Positions 34,980 through 44,486 are shown, numbered from the stretch's first letter. The stretch: DNA of 63,845 bases from Streptomyces sp. NRRL S-337 (GCF_000720175.1 NZ_JOIX01000063.1:1-63845); one strand, 5' to 3'. Numbers and translations: made by a program. Notes: generated by a model from the sequence alone, not told the origin.

Positions 34980-35230
34980 GCCGGGACGCGGGCGGCGGGC
35001 CGTCCCCGGGGCCGGGCCGGCCCGATCCCGGGGGCGGGCCGCGGGGCGTTCGCGGGCGAGGCCCGGGGAAGGCCCGTCCTCAACGGCGGCACACCGGCCC
35101 GAGTTGTTGGGCCACCCGGCTGATTCTGGCCGACGAGCGTTTTACCTCCTGCGGGTTGAAGGGGGATGCGGACCGGCGGGCGCAGCACGATACGTCTGGC
35201 ATCGGAACGATGAACAGGCGAGGGAGCATC

Positions 35231-35644
35231 GTGAGAAGACTTGCGCAGGCGGGCACCGTCATCGGGGCGTGCGGACTGGTGCTGCTCAGCACCAATGCCG
35301 CCCAGGCCGTGACCATTCCGGGTGAATCACTGCTGTCGGCGGTGGCCGGGGCCGACGTCGGCACCATCACCGGCATGATTTCGGGCGTGGTGTGCAACAA
35401 CCGCCTTGCCGATTTCCACTACAAGTCCCCCAGAGTCAACTCGCCGTCGCCGCAGCCCTGCATCAACGGGCCCGTCCACAGCGGCAACAGCCTGCACAGC
35501 GGCAACTTCATCAACCACGGCAACCCGAACAACAGCGGCAACTTCGCGAACACCAACGGCTCGACCAACAGCGCCGACTCGGTGTCGGGCGCCTCGCAGG
35601 GCAGCGGCAACACCATCCAGAAGATCCTCAAGCTGCATCCCTGA
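35231..35644 (+). CDS. Secreted Asn/Gly/Ser-rich small protein (paralogue A)
   Basis: A 137-residue precursor: signal peptide ending STNAAQA, then a short region with two cysteines (VVCNNRL ... PQPCINGPVHSGN) and a tail made of repeated SGN and NSGNF units. The GTG start is chosen for its GAGGGAG site; an ATG seven codons earlier is possible. The mature protein has the same plan as the convergent gene on the other side of the palindrome: two Cys, then (I/V)NGPVxSGN, then Asn/Ser/Gly repeats. It is probably a cell-surface protein; no known family is recognised. Confidence 0.75.
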   Translation: MRRLAQAGTVIGACGLVLLSTNAAQAVTIPGESLLSAVAGADVGTITGMISGVVCNNRLADFHYKSPRVNSPSPQPCINGPVHSGNSLHSGNFINHGNPNNSGNFANTNGSTNSADSVSGASQGSGNTIQKILKLHP

Positions 35645-35663
35645 TCCGTCCGCACCTCACACA

Positions 35664-35703
35664 GCGGCCCCGCTTCCCGGTACGTACCGGGAAGCGGGGC
35701 CGC
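35664..35703. terminator. 40-bp perfect palindrome, bidirectional terminator
   Basis: A 20-bp arm (GCGGCCCCGCTTCCCGGTAC) is followed at once by its exact reverse complement. It sits between two convergent paralogous genes, 20 bp and 13 bp from their stops, and would form a very stable hairpin in either RNA. Confidence 0.9.
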
Positions 35704-35715
35704 CGCAGTTGGCCG

Positions 35716-36102
35716 TCAGATCTTGGTCGATCCGGGGCCGTTGTGCTGGATGTCGTTACCGGTGTGGTTCTCGGCACCCGTCGTGCCGCCGCTGTCGACG
35801 TTGGTGTTGCCGTTGCTGTTGGTCGGGCTGCCGCTGTCGCTGTTGTTGCCGGACATGTGGACGTTCTGCGAGTTCTTCGTATTACCGGAGTTGACCGGTC
35901 CGTTGACGCAGACCCTGGCCCGCGGCGAGCAGCGGATGATGGAGTGGAAGGAGGCCCAGACGTCGCTGTCGATCACGTTGCCGCCCGTTCCGAACCCCCC
36001 GTACCCGCCGTCCCAGGCCATGGCGGGGCTGACCCCGCCGGCGGCCAGGAGCATGCCGCACGCTCCTGCGATCACGATGCTGACGCGTGTTCTCTTCTTC
36101 AC
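35716..36102 (-). CDS. Secreted Asn/Gly/Ser-rich small protein (paralogue B)
   Basis: A 128-residue precursor: basic N-terminus, signal peptide ending SPAMA, then WDGGYGGFGTGG, a two-cysteine region (IIRCSPRARVCVNGPVNSGN) and a tail rich in SGN/TNSNGN units. The GTG start is supported by CAGGAG. The Cys pair and CVNGPVNSGN match the convergent neighbour's CINGPVHSGN, so the two are paralogues despite opposite orientation. Likely extracellular and structural; function unknown. Confidence 0.78.
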   Translation of the reverse strand: MKKRTRVSIVIAGACGMLLAAGGVSPAMAWDGGYGGFGTGGNVIDSDVWASFHSIIRCSPRARVCVNGPVNSGNTKNSQNVHMSGNNSDSGSPTNSNGNTNVDSGGTTGAENHTGNDIQHNGPGSTKI

Positions 36103-36344
36103 TGTGCGCTCCTGCACTTCGCGGTGGATGAACCCGCGGTCTTGCTACCGGGCGGGCCCGCCTGCACCAAGCCTGAGCAACGGCCCGTCCCCCGCATTCA
36201 CCCTCTCCGACCACTGGATTCACCGTGACGGCCCTCGTCTCCCCGGCAATCCGCGGCGGTCCGCGACGCCCCGCGGCACCCCGCCGCAACCCGCTCGCGG
36301 TGCCCGCGCGACGACCTGAGGGACCCGGTCGTCGTCCCGGGCCG

Positions 36345-37229
<885 letters not shown>

Positions 37230-37381
37230 TCACCCGGGTGGTCCATTGCCCGTCCGGTACCGGTGCCGTAGTGGTCCCTTACCGGTGCCGTCGCCCGTGC
37301 CCGCCCGCGTTATGGCCCGAATTCCGGCCAGTGGCGGAATTCCACACCGGCCGGATTCGGCCCGGATGTGGGAACGGGCAT

Positions 37382-38191
37382 TCAGCTGACCGAATAGGCG
37401 AAGGAAGGGGCGAGCGGTAGCGGTTCCGGGGTGGCCACCGCGAACTCGTACGAGGGGGAGAAGGTGAAGTTCCGTACCGAAACCGGAACGTCACCGCCAT
37501 AGGGGCCGGGCACGGTGACCGTGCCGTGATCTGCCGGGAAGCCCGCCTCGATGCGTTCCGGAGCGACGGACAGCCCCCCGCCGGCGGCCTGCATGGCGGC
37601 GTCCTTGCGGACCCAGAAGCGGGTGATCATCCGCTCCCGCTCGGCCTCCGGGAAACGGTCCGCGGCGCGCAGCTCCCGGGCGGTCAGCACCTCGTACGGG
37701 GTGTGCGGCGGCGGACTCCCGCGCCGCACCGACTCCACCGAGAAGCCCATCTGCCGGGCGTCCGCCCCGCAGGCCACGACCAGCAGGCCGCGGGTTCCGT
37801 ACAGCTCCCAGTAGGTGGCCTCGGCCATCGCCGTGCTCACCCGGGCGGGCAGACCGGCCAGCAGCCAGCGGCGGGAGGCGTCGTCGAGGGTGGCCGCGGA
37901 ATGGCCGTTGAGCCCCAGGCAGCTGTCCGGGGACAGCGCGCTGCCCGAGCCGCGGAGGGCGGCGGGCGAACCGGCGGAGGAGGGGGAGGAAGGCAGGTAC
38001 GACAGGGAGGGAGAGGGGTGCGAGGAGGACGGGGACGACGGGGAGGGGCCGTCCTCGCCGATCGGGACGATGAATATGGGGACGGGGGCGAGGGGCGCCA
38101 GGCGGGGCCGGGCGGGGTGGTGCGGGCGGCCCGGGGCATCCTGGTCAAGGTGTCCCGGACAGAGTTCGAGAAGAGCGGCGTTCGTTTCCAC
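37382..38191 (-). CDS. Divergent 4'-phosphopantetheinyl transferase-like protein
   Basis: A 269-residue protein with the C-terminal pattern of Sfp-type phosphopantetheinyl transferases: RFPEAERERMITRFWVRKDAAMQAAGGGLSV, where the usual W-x-x-K-E-A-x-x-K reads W-x-x-K-D-A-x-x-Q. The upstream metal motif normally GVDVE reads GFSVE, losing an Asp. A Ser/Pro-rich insert (about residues 48-75) is unusual. Such enzymes attach phosphopantetheine to carrier proteins; with these changes it may be inactive or altered. The GTG start follows GGAAAG; another GTG six codons earlier is possible. No carrier-protein gene is adjacent. Confidence 0.6.
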   Translation of the reverse strand: METNAALLELCPGHLDQDAPGRPHHPARPRLAPLAPVPIFIVPIGEDGPSPSSPSSSHPSPSLSYLPSSPSSAGSPAALRGSGSALSPDSCLGLNGHSAATLDDASRRWLLAGLPARVSTAMAEATYWELYGTRGLLVVACGADARQMGFSVESVRRGSPPPHTPYEVLTARELRAADRFPEAERERMITRFWVRKDAAMQAAGGGLSVAPERIEAGFPADHGTVTVPGPYGGDVPVSVRNFTFSPSYEFAVATPEPLPLAPSFAYSVS

Positions 38192-38445
38192 GTACTTTCC
38201 GTCCTCCACTGGTGAGCGGTGCCAAGACTGCCCTGGGTGAGTGGCAGCCGGTCAAACAGCTGGAGTCTCCCCCTATTCCACCTACATCGATCGATACAGA
38301 CAGCCCAAGGTTTGCAGATCCTCCGGATCCTTCGAGTCATCCCTCCTGCTGATGTCCGGCTACATACTTCGATGTACGGGAGACCGACCCAAATTCGGGC
38401 GCCAGGGCCAAGAGAACGGGCAACGCCCGGAAGTACTGTCCTCGT

Positions 38446-39852
38446 GTGTGGTTACGTCTTTTCAGAGGTACGAACGCGCGCCGCCCTCCCCTGCCGCTCC
38501 GTGACCTCAGGCTGGCCGTGGGCTTCTTCGCCGCCTGTCTGATTCTCTACGTCCTGGGCGGGTCCCGGGTCATGGGCGACATCCCCGTCTGGCAGGCCGT
38601 CCTGCCGGTGGTGGTGCTGTGCACCGCGAGCGCCTTCCGCAGCACCCTGCCGACGGCCGCGGTCTCGGTCGGCACCGTCACCGTCCTCGTGGAAATGACG
38701 TCGAGCGGCGGTCTCGGCCCGGTCCTGGTCTACACCGACCTGCTCTACGCGGCGGCGCTGTACGGCGCGCCCTGGCTGTGCCGGGTGCTGCAGTTCGGGA
38801 CGGTCGCGGTCACCGTCGCCACCACCATCACCCTGATCGCGCTCAGCGACCGTTCGGAGGGCGTGACCACCGGCGTCATCGTCGCGATGCTGCTCATCTC
38901 TCCCGTATGGACCGGCATCCTGATACGCAACCACAAGGAGCGCGCCGACGCCGAGCGGGAGCGCGCCGCGCAGATCAACCGGCTCGCGGAACTGGACCGC
39001 AAGACCGTCCTGCAGACCGAACGCACCCGGATGGCCCGCGAGCTGCACGACCTGGTGGCCAACCACCTCAGCGCGATCGCCATCCACTCCAGCGCGGTGC
39101 TCTCCCTGACCGAGGCCCGACGGGCGGAGAACGGCGAAGCCGGGACCGCCGGGGCGGCCGCGGCGGCTGCGGCGGCCGGGTCCGCAGGGGCGGCCGGGTC
39201 CGCAGCGGCGGCCGGGGCTGCCGGACCCACCGCCACCGCCGGTCCCACCGCCACCACCACCGCCAGGCCCGCCGACACCGCTGAGGACGACCCGGTCCTC
39301 CGCGCCCTCGCCGTCATCCGTGAGAACAGCGTGCAGGGGCTGGCCGAAATGCGCCGGATGGTGGTGCTGCTCCGCTCCGACCGGGGCGTCGACGACGACT
39401 GGGACCGGCCGCAGCTCAACGCGCTGGGCGCACTGGTCGAACAGGCCCGCCCCGCCGCCGACGCCGCCGCGCTGACCCTCCACACCGAATTCCCCGAGAC
39501 CTTCCCCGAGGTCTCGTCGGTGATCGAGGTGACCGCGTACCGCATCGTGCAGGAGGCGCTGACCAACGTCCTCAAGCACGCCTCGTCGGGCCGGGTGCGG
39601 ATCCGCTGCGAGGCCGGCGCCGAGCAGCTCACCATCTCCGTCGACAGCCCGCTGGCCCAACCCGGCGCCCAGCCCGACGGACGCACCCGGCAGCGCCCGG
39701 TGGCCCAGCTGACCAACGGCGCGGGCGCCGGGCTCACCGGCATGTCCGAGCGGGCCGCCCTGGTCGGCGGCATCTTCGACGCGGGCCCCGACCGGACCGC
39801 CCCGGGACGCTGGCGGGTCCGCGCGGTGCTCCCGCTGACCCAGAACACGTAA
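38446..39852 (+). CDS. Sensor histidine kinase (NarL/DesK-type HisKA_3)
   Basis: A 468-residue membrane kinase. Four or five helices occupy residues 20-162; the phosphorylated His is in RELHDLVANHLSAIAIHSS (His201). An Ala/Gly/Thr-rich insert of about 50 residues (230-280) separates the dimerisation helix pair, which is unusual. The ATP-binding domain has YRIVQEALTNVLKHA and GLTGMSERAALVGG. The only in-frame upstream start is a GTG whose third codon is TTA, implying bldA dependence; its ribosome site is weakly placed. The partner response regulator follows 55 bp downstream. Confidence 0.9.
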   Translation: MWLRLFRGTNARRPPLPLRDLRLAVGFFAACLILYVLGGSRVMGDIPVWQAVLPVVVLCTASAFRSTLPTAAVSVGTVTVLVEMTSSGGLGPVLVYTDLLYAAALYGAPWLCRVLQFGTVAVTVATTITLIALSDRSEGVTTGVIVAMLLISPVWTGILIRNHKERADAERERAAQINRLAELDRKTVLQTERTRMARELHDLVANHLSAIAIHSSAVLSLTEARRAENGEAGTAGAAAAAAAAGSAGAAGSAAAAGAAGPTATAGPTATTTARPADTAEDDPVLRALAVIRENSVQGLAEMRRMVVLLRSDRGVDDDWDRPQLNALGALVEQARPAADAAALTLHTEFPETFPEVSSVIEVTAYRIVQEALTNVLKHASSGRVRIRCEAGAEQLTISVDSPLAQPGAQPDGRTRQRPVAQLTNGAGAGLTGMSERAALVGGIFDAGPDRTAPGRWRVRAVLPLTQNT

Positions 39853-39907
39853 CGAACCGCAACGGGGGCGATCACGCGAGATCCGGAGGACGAGAGGTGG
39901 ACCGACA

Positions 39908-40627
39908 GTGGAGGATCTAGTGGAGCATTCGGTGGCAGCGGAGGAACTGCGGGGAGCGCCCGAGCGGCCGTCGCACATCCGGGTCCTGGTGGCCGACGAC
40001 CAGGCCGCCGTCCGGTCCGGCCTGGTCCTCGTCCTGCAGACCGACCCCGGCATCACCGTCGTCGGCGAGGCCGGGGACGGCGAGGCGGCGGTCCGCATGG
40101 CCGCCGAGCTGCGCCCCGACGTGGTGCTCATGGACATCCAGATGCCCCTGCTCAACGGCGTCGCCGCCACCCGCCGGATCGTCGAACGGCAACTCGCCGA
40201 GGTCCTCGTCCTGACCACCTTCGACATCGACGAGTACATCTTCGGCGCCCTGCGCGCCGGCGCCGGCGGCTTCATCCTCAAGAACGCCGAGCCGACCGTG
40301 CTGGTCGGCGCCGTACGCGAGGTCGCCCACGGCGAGGGCTTCCTCACTCCGGCCATCGCCCGCCGCCTGATCACCGAATTCGCCCACCGCCCCCCGTCGG
40401 CCCGCCCCTCCCTGCCGCACGGCACCACCCAGGCCCTCGACACCCTCACCAAACGCGAACGCGAGGTCCTCGCCTGCATCGCCCGCGGCCTCCCCAACAG
40501 CGCCATCGCCGAATCCCTCAACCTCGCCGAGGGCACGGTGAAGACCCACACCAGCCGCATCCTGTCGAAACTGAACCTCCGCAGCAGGGTGCAGGCGGCA
40601 ATCCTGGCGCAACAACAGGGCATCTAG
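39908..40627 (+). CDS. LuxR/NarL-family response regulator
   Basis: A 239-residue regulator: receiver domain with the acidic pair ADDQ and phospho-Asp76 in VVLMDIQMP, then a C-terminal LuxR HTH (LTKREREVLACIARGLPNSAIA ... EGTVKTHTSRILSKL). It starts at GTG with GAGAGG upstream; a second GTG is four codons later. It forms a two-component system with the kinase just upstream. The target genes are not evident from position. Confidence 0.93.
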   Translation: MEDLVEHSVAAEELRGAPERPSHIRVLVADDQAAVRSGLVLVLQTDPGITVVGEAGDGEAAVRMAAELRPDVVLMDIQMPLLNGVAATRRIVERQLAEVLVLTTFDIDEYIFGALRAGAGGFILKNAEPTVLVGAVREVAHGEGFLTPAIARRLITEFAHRPPSARPSLPHGTTQALDTLTKREREVLACIARGLPNSAIAESLNLAEGTVKTHTSRILSKLNLRSRVQAAILAQQQGI

Positions 40628-40651
40628 CCCCCGGCCCCCGGCCTCCGGCCC

Positions 40652-40765
40652 ACGTACCTGGCTCTCCCGCCGCGGGGCTCGCTCGCCGTTGCGCTTTGCG
40701 GCGCCGCGTGCGTTGTCGGCTTTCCCGCCGCGGGGCTCGCTCGCCGTGGCGCCTGCGGCGGGCGG
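40652..40765. repeat. Two copies of a dispersed intergenic repeat
   Basis: Two units of CCCGCCGCGGGGCTCGCTCG followed by CCGT(T/G)GCGC(T/C)T...GCGGCG lie head-to-tail about 60 bp apart after the response regulator. The same sequence recurs as a longer array at the right end of the window. The bases from here to the next pseudogene hold no gene. Confidence 0.8.
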
Positions 40766-40865
40766 GTGGTTGTCGGGTGCGGTGACAGCCCTCCAGACTT
40801 CGTCCTCCGGTCTGTCCCCTCCCGTTGGTGGGTGGGAGGGGGCCGGTGGGGGCTGGGGGCCTGCC

Positions 40866-41832
40866 CTATCCGGCCCCCGCCCCGTGGTCGGCCGGGTTCA
40901 CTTCCTTGGTTCGCGCCCTTACCCAGACCCGTTCGCCGGTGCTGCTGACCGTCAGCCCCATCTCGGCGTCAGCGGGACGATCCAGCTGGTCCCACTCCCG
41001 CCAGGCCGACTCCACACCACTCCACAGACTGCGGCTCCCGAACTCGGTGACGGTGCCGTCCGCGTCCGCGATGGCTCCTGATCCCCGGCCGTCCTGCACC
41101 CACACCCTCAGCCGGCCGCCCGCCCGCCCTTCGACGAGAGTGACGCCCGGCAGGCGGGCGCCCGCGTACAGCGTCTCCGTCCCGAGTGAGGCGCACCAGA
41201 GCCCCGCACCAGAAGTCCCCCACTCGGGGCGCCACCAGCACCCCACCCCGCCGCAGCTGCGTCACCAGCTCGTACGGAACCTGGCGCACGGCACAGGTCA
41301 CGATGATCCGGTCGTACGGTGCTCCCTCCCGCCAGCCGTATGCGCCATCGGTGACGACCAGACGCGGCCGGTGCCCGGCGGCCGACAGAAACCGCTTGGC
41401 CTGCGCCGCCAGGGACGCGTCGATCTCCACGCTCGTGACGTACCGATCGCCCAGCCGGGCCGACAGCAGGGCGGCGACGTACCCGGTGGCGGTGCCGATC
41501 TCCAGCACGTTCTGACCGTCGTGCACATCGAGCAGGTGCAACATCCGCGCGACCATGGACGGCATGCTGTTGGACGAGGTGGCAACGCCGGGGCCGTCCT
41601 CCGCCCCGTCGTCGACCTGTGTGATCACGGGTTCATCGGACGCCACCAGGGCGGCCCGCTCTTCGGCGGTCGTGACCGGGCGGCACCGGTCGGGGTCCTG
41701 CCGCCAGAGCCGCTCGGGCAGATAGGCCGCACGCGGGGTCCGCTCCCACACGTCACGCCACTTCGGGCTCAACAGACCGCGCTCGTCCAGAAACCGAACG
41801 AGCGCGGCGTGCCCCCGTTGGGGGTCGGTCAT
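40866..41832 (-). pseudogene. Isoaspartate O-methyltransferase-like gene, frameshifted
   Basis: The first 215 codons encode a PCMT-type methyltransferase: GVATSSNSMPSMVARML, the SAM-binding VLEIGTATGYVAALLSARLG and DRIIVTCAVRQVP. At about 41180 the reading frame stops looking like protein, and a different frame continues with the family's C-terminal domain (WVQDGRGSGAIADADGTVTE ... GLTVSSTGERVWV). The family's middle section also seems shortened there. This points to a frameshift with a small deletion, unless the base call is wrong. The start codon is four bases after a tiny upstream ORF, so the two were translationally coupled. Confidence 0.75.
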
Positions 41833-41836
41833 CGGC

Positions 41837-41956
41837 TCACGCCACCTTGGGACGGTCGCCGTCGGGGGAGGGCGGGGTCGGCGGAGGGGTCCATGGCTTG
41901 TCCGAGGGCGCGCCTCCGTGCTTACCGTCGTCGTCCGTCATGTGCGATACGAGCAC
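41837..41956 (-). CDS. 39-residue Pro/Asp-rich peptide, possible RiPP precursor
   Basis: A short frame with a strong AGGAGGAG site just before a GTG (an ATG five codons later is possible). The peptide contains MTDDDGKHGG, then a Pro-rich stretch (PWTPPPTPPSPDGDRPKVA). It ends four bases before the methyltransferase start. PCMT-type enzymes in some RiPP pathways act on Asp next to Gly; the peptide has two Asp-Gly steps. That role is inference; it may be only a small conserved protein. Confidence 0.5.
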   Translation of the reverse strand: MLVSHMTDDDGKHGGAPSDKPWTPPPTPPSPDGDRPKVA

Positions 41957-42014
41957 GGTCTCCTCCTACGGGTCGGGTTCTCGTTCTCCGTCTGCCCCTC
42001 GATGGGGGTGGCTG

Positions 42015-42146
42015 TCAGCCCTCGTCGGACGCCGGCTCCCCGACGATGAAGCCCCGCAACGGCGGCCGATCCTCGCCCTCAACCACAGCTTCCGCGGCCC
42101 TCATTGCGGCCACGAGGTCGGCGTACTCGGGACGGGTCCACTCCAT
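42015..42146 (-). CDS. 43-residue acidic protein, unknown
   Basis: Starts at an ATG with AAAGGAA at proper spacing; begins MEWTRPEYADLVAAMRAAEA and ends GFIVGEPASDEG. The composition is helical and acidic, not like random GC-rich translation. It overlaps the last 68 bases of the upstream cysteine-rich frame. No family recognised. Confidence 0.5.
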   Translation of the reverse strand: MEWTRPEYADLVAAMRAAEAVVEGEDRPPLRGFIVGEPASDEG

Positions 42147-42420
42147 GGCGTTCCTTTCGTCGGGGAGCCTGCGGCTCAGCTGTTGAGCCTCGGGCTCTGT
42201 GGGTGTCTACCCTTCCGGGCGGAGCAGCGGTGTCTCCGCAGTGAGGTGGATGGCCGCGCCTGGCGAGGATGCGAGCGACGCCCTCGGGGAGGGGGAGCGC
42301 GGCTGCGGGAGCGCATCGGCCGCAACACGTCACCGTTCTCAGCGGCCCCGACGCCGAGTCGAGGAGCACATCCCGCAGCCCGAGCGTGCTGCCGCAGCCG
42401 CAGCGCGTGCCAGCGGTCAC
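42079..42420 (-). CDS. Small cysteine-rich (zinc-ribbon-like) protein
   Basis: Starts at a GTG that overlaps the preceding stop (GTGA) with a textbook AGGAGG before it. Residues 7-35 hold CGC and VTCCGRC, a likely zinc-binding arrangement. The first 60 residues look genuine (ALPLPEGVARILARRG); the last 30 are Arg-rich and overlap another small gene, so the true end is uncertain. Part of a compact run of four small coupled genes. Confidence 0.45.
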   Translation of the reverse strand: MTAGTRCGCGSTLGLRDVLLDSASGPLRTVTCCGRCAPAAALPLPEGVARILARRGHPPHCGDTAAPPGRVDTHRARGSTAEPQAPRRKERHGVDPSRVRRPRGRNEGRGSCG

Positions 42421-42821
42421 CGGCCACCTCCTGCACAGTCGACCGTCAGGGCGGCGCGGGACCGGCGATCCGTCTCGCCGAACGTGGTGACCGTCCAGCC
42501 GCCGGCCTCGACGATGCGCCGCTGGAACACCAGGCGGTGCGTGGTGTCCGTGGCAAGCCGACCCCAGTTGTGGACCAGACACAGCACCTCGCGCCGGCCC
42601 GCCTCCGCCCGCATGGCGTCCACCAGCGCGGACAGGCACGGCCGGTACGAACTCAGAGCGTCGGCACCACGATCGATCCACGTGCCGCCCGCCAGCGCCC
42701 AGCCCATTCCGTCCACGTAGGCGTGACACCCCGTGATCCGCATCTCCAACTGACTGCGGGCCCGCATCCCACGACTCGCGCACCGGTCGTAGACGAACGC
42801 CAGCGGGGCCACCGCGCTCAT
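42417..42821 (-). CDS. Small protein resembling a serine-recombinase catalytic domain
   Basis: 134 residues. The pattern AFVYDRCASR ... LEMRITGCHAYVDGMGWAL ... WIDRGADALSSYRP ... VLCLVHNWGRLATDTTHRLVFQRRIVEAGG follows the order of resolvase N-terminal domains (YxRVSxxxQ, then helices and the GRLxR segment). The catalytic Ser could be that in CASR. There is no DNA-binding domain, so it is not a complete integrase; it may have another role. ATGA overlap with the upstream gene. Confidence 0.5.
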   Translation of the reverse strand: MSAVAPLAFVYDRCASRGMRARSQLEMRITGCHAYVDGMGWALAGGTWIDRGADALSSYRPCLSALVDAMRAEAGRREVLCLVHNWGRLATDTTHRLVFQRRIVEAGGWTVTTFGETDRRSRAALTVDCAGGGR

Positions 42822-43192
42822 CGGCCGACCTCCGCCGAACACTGGTCGAGCAGCCACTGACACTCGCGAGCGAGAGCACGCACCTGCATCTGTGCGGACA
42901 TCAGCCCGTCGCCGAGACCGACAGCGGTCTGGTAGCGGATCGCCTCCAGCCGGGCTCGCCGCGGCTCCCGGCCCGGGGTGCCACGGCCCCGCCGCTCGGT
43001 CTCGTGCGCAGCCGCCCAGAGGCCGGTGATGAGGTGGAGCAGCGTCTGCTCCAGCACCACCAACTCGTCGTACGGCGGGGGCGGACCGGGGCACAAGGCG
43101 CGCCCGATCATCGCGCTGATCGTCTCCGGGCCGATCGGTCTCCCATGCGGGAACGCATTGACATCGTCAGAGCCCCGTTTCTCAGTTCGCAC
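42818..43192 (-). CDS. Small helical protein, DUF6415-like
   Basis: 124 residues; the core PPPPYDELVVLEQTLLHLITGLW and the C-terminal MSAQMQVRALARECQWLLDQ resemble what is annotated in streptomycetes as DUF6415, a family with no known biochemical role. It begins at a GTG with GAGGGG upstream and ends in an ATGA overlap with the recombinase-like gene. Confidence 0.5.
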   Translation of the reverse strand: MRTEKRGSDDVNAFPHGRPIGPETISAMIGRALCPGPPPPYDELVVLEQTLLHLITGLWAAAHETERRGRGTPGREPRRARLEAIRYQTAVGLGDGLMSAQMQVRALARECQWLLDQCSAEVGR

Positions 43193-43298
43193 AGCCGCTG
43201 CCCCTCACGCCGTCCTCTCAGTTACAGGACAACGGTGCCGCGCGCGGAAATCCCCAACGCTCACAGTCGTGTGAGCGTCAACAGCGGTCCGTGAGCGG

Positions 43299-44486
43299 CT
43301 ACATGCCGATCCAGGCGGCTATGTGGCCCAACGTGTCCGGAGTGCGGCGGGCCTGATGCACCAGGCCACTGATGGTCTCCCGCGCACCAGGGTGGTACCT
43401 GGTCTGCTCCGGGGCGGTCTTCCGTGCCGCAACGAGACTGGACAGCGCGGCGGCTGGACGCCCCGTCTCCATCTCCGAGCGGGCCCGGTCGATCAGGTAG
43501 TGCGCACGCCGGGACGTGGCAAGACCGGCCGGCAGCCTGATCTCTCGGGCTTGGCTCAGGGAGACGTCGTACAGGCGCATCTCGACCGACGCGGACATCG
43601 AGTGCAGTTCCACGTTGGTCGGGCCGAAGGACAGCCAGTGCACGGCGCTGGCGTCGCCGGTCCGTTCAGCGCAGACAGATGCCTGCCCCAGGTGCCCTTC
43701 CACGACGGCGCGATTACGGGCTCCGGCGCGGGCGGCAATGACGGCGGCCCCCAAGTGCAGTTGCCCCTCGACGGCGATCGACTCGCGGGTTCCCAGGTCG
43801 TCGATCAGCCGGTGGCCGGCACGGATGAGGCGTTGGCCGATCGTGTACTCGCCCTCGCGGAAGTACACCAGGGCCCTCATGTACTGGCGGACCGCGGACA
43901 GACAGGGGTCAGAGGCCCGCTCGGACGCCCAGGCCATGCGGTCCAGGGCCACGCTGGACAGGTCGTAGTAGCCCAGCTTGACGGAGATGTCGTGCGCGGT
44001 TCGATAGGTCGACGCCAGCGCCTGCCACAGCTCGGTGGCGGGAGCAGTCCACGCTGCCGTGGTCATCTCGGTGATCAGCGACGGCAGTTCGGTGGCTGCC
44101 TTCCGAAGACGTGCCGCGCGCACAGCCTGGCACAGCAGGTCGGCCGCTTCCACGAGTTGTGCCGTCGGCCGAGGGCGCACGGCAGGATCGGCGCCGAGAT
44201 CGTAGGTGTCCAATGCCTCACGGATGGGCCGTACGAGGGCGGCCAGGCGGTCCTTCTGGAGTTCGGTCACGTACGGCTGTCCGGTCAGTACGGTGACGTC
44301 GATCCGGAGCACCCTCGCCACCGCAGCCACGAAATCCGGCGTGGCTGCCCGCGCCCCGCACTCGACCTGATTCAAGAGGCTGTACGAGTACGGGAGGAGC
44401 GCGGCGAGTTGCTTCTGCGTGAGGTGGGCCAACCTGCGCTGCTCTTTGATGCGTGCGCCGGTGTGGTCATCGTCGTATGAAGACAT
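43299..44486 (-). CDS. XRE-family regulator with helical repeat domain
   Basis: A 395-residue regulator: N-terminal XRE helix-turn-helix (IKEQRRLAHLTQKQLAALLP ... LLNQVECGAR) followed by about 300 residues of TPR-like helices (for example LGYYDLSSVALDRMAWASE). It is divergent from a flavoprotein gene, a pairing seen in many streptomycetes. It probably controls that gene. Base composition here is slightly less GC-rich than in neighbouring regions. The start was set at the ATG that begins the HTH domain. Confidence 0.88.
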   Translation of the reverse strand: MSSYDDDHTGARIKEQRRLAHLTQKQLAALLPYSYSLLNQVECGARAATPDFVAAVARVLRIDVTVLTGQPYVTELQKDRLAALVRPIREALDTYDLGADPAVRPRPTAQLVEAADLLCQAVRAARLRKAATELPSLITEMTTAAWTAPATELWQALASTYRTAHDISVKLGYYDLSSVALDRMAWASERASDPCLSAVRQYMRALVYFREGEYTIGQRLIRAGHRLIDDLGTRESIAVEGQLHLGAAVIAARAGARNRAVVEGHLGQASVCAERTGDASAVHWLSFGPTNVELHSMSASVEMRLYDVSLSQAREIRLPAGLATSRRAHYLIDRARSEMETGRPAAALSSLVAARKTAPEQTRYHPGARETISGLVHQARRTPDTLGHIAAWIGM

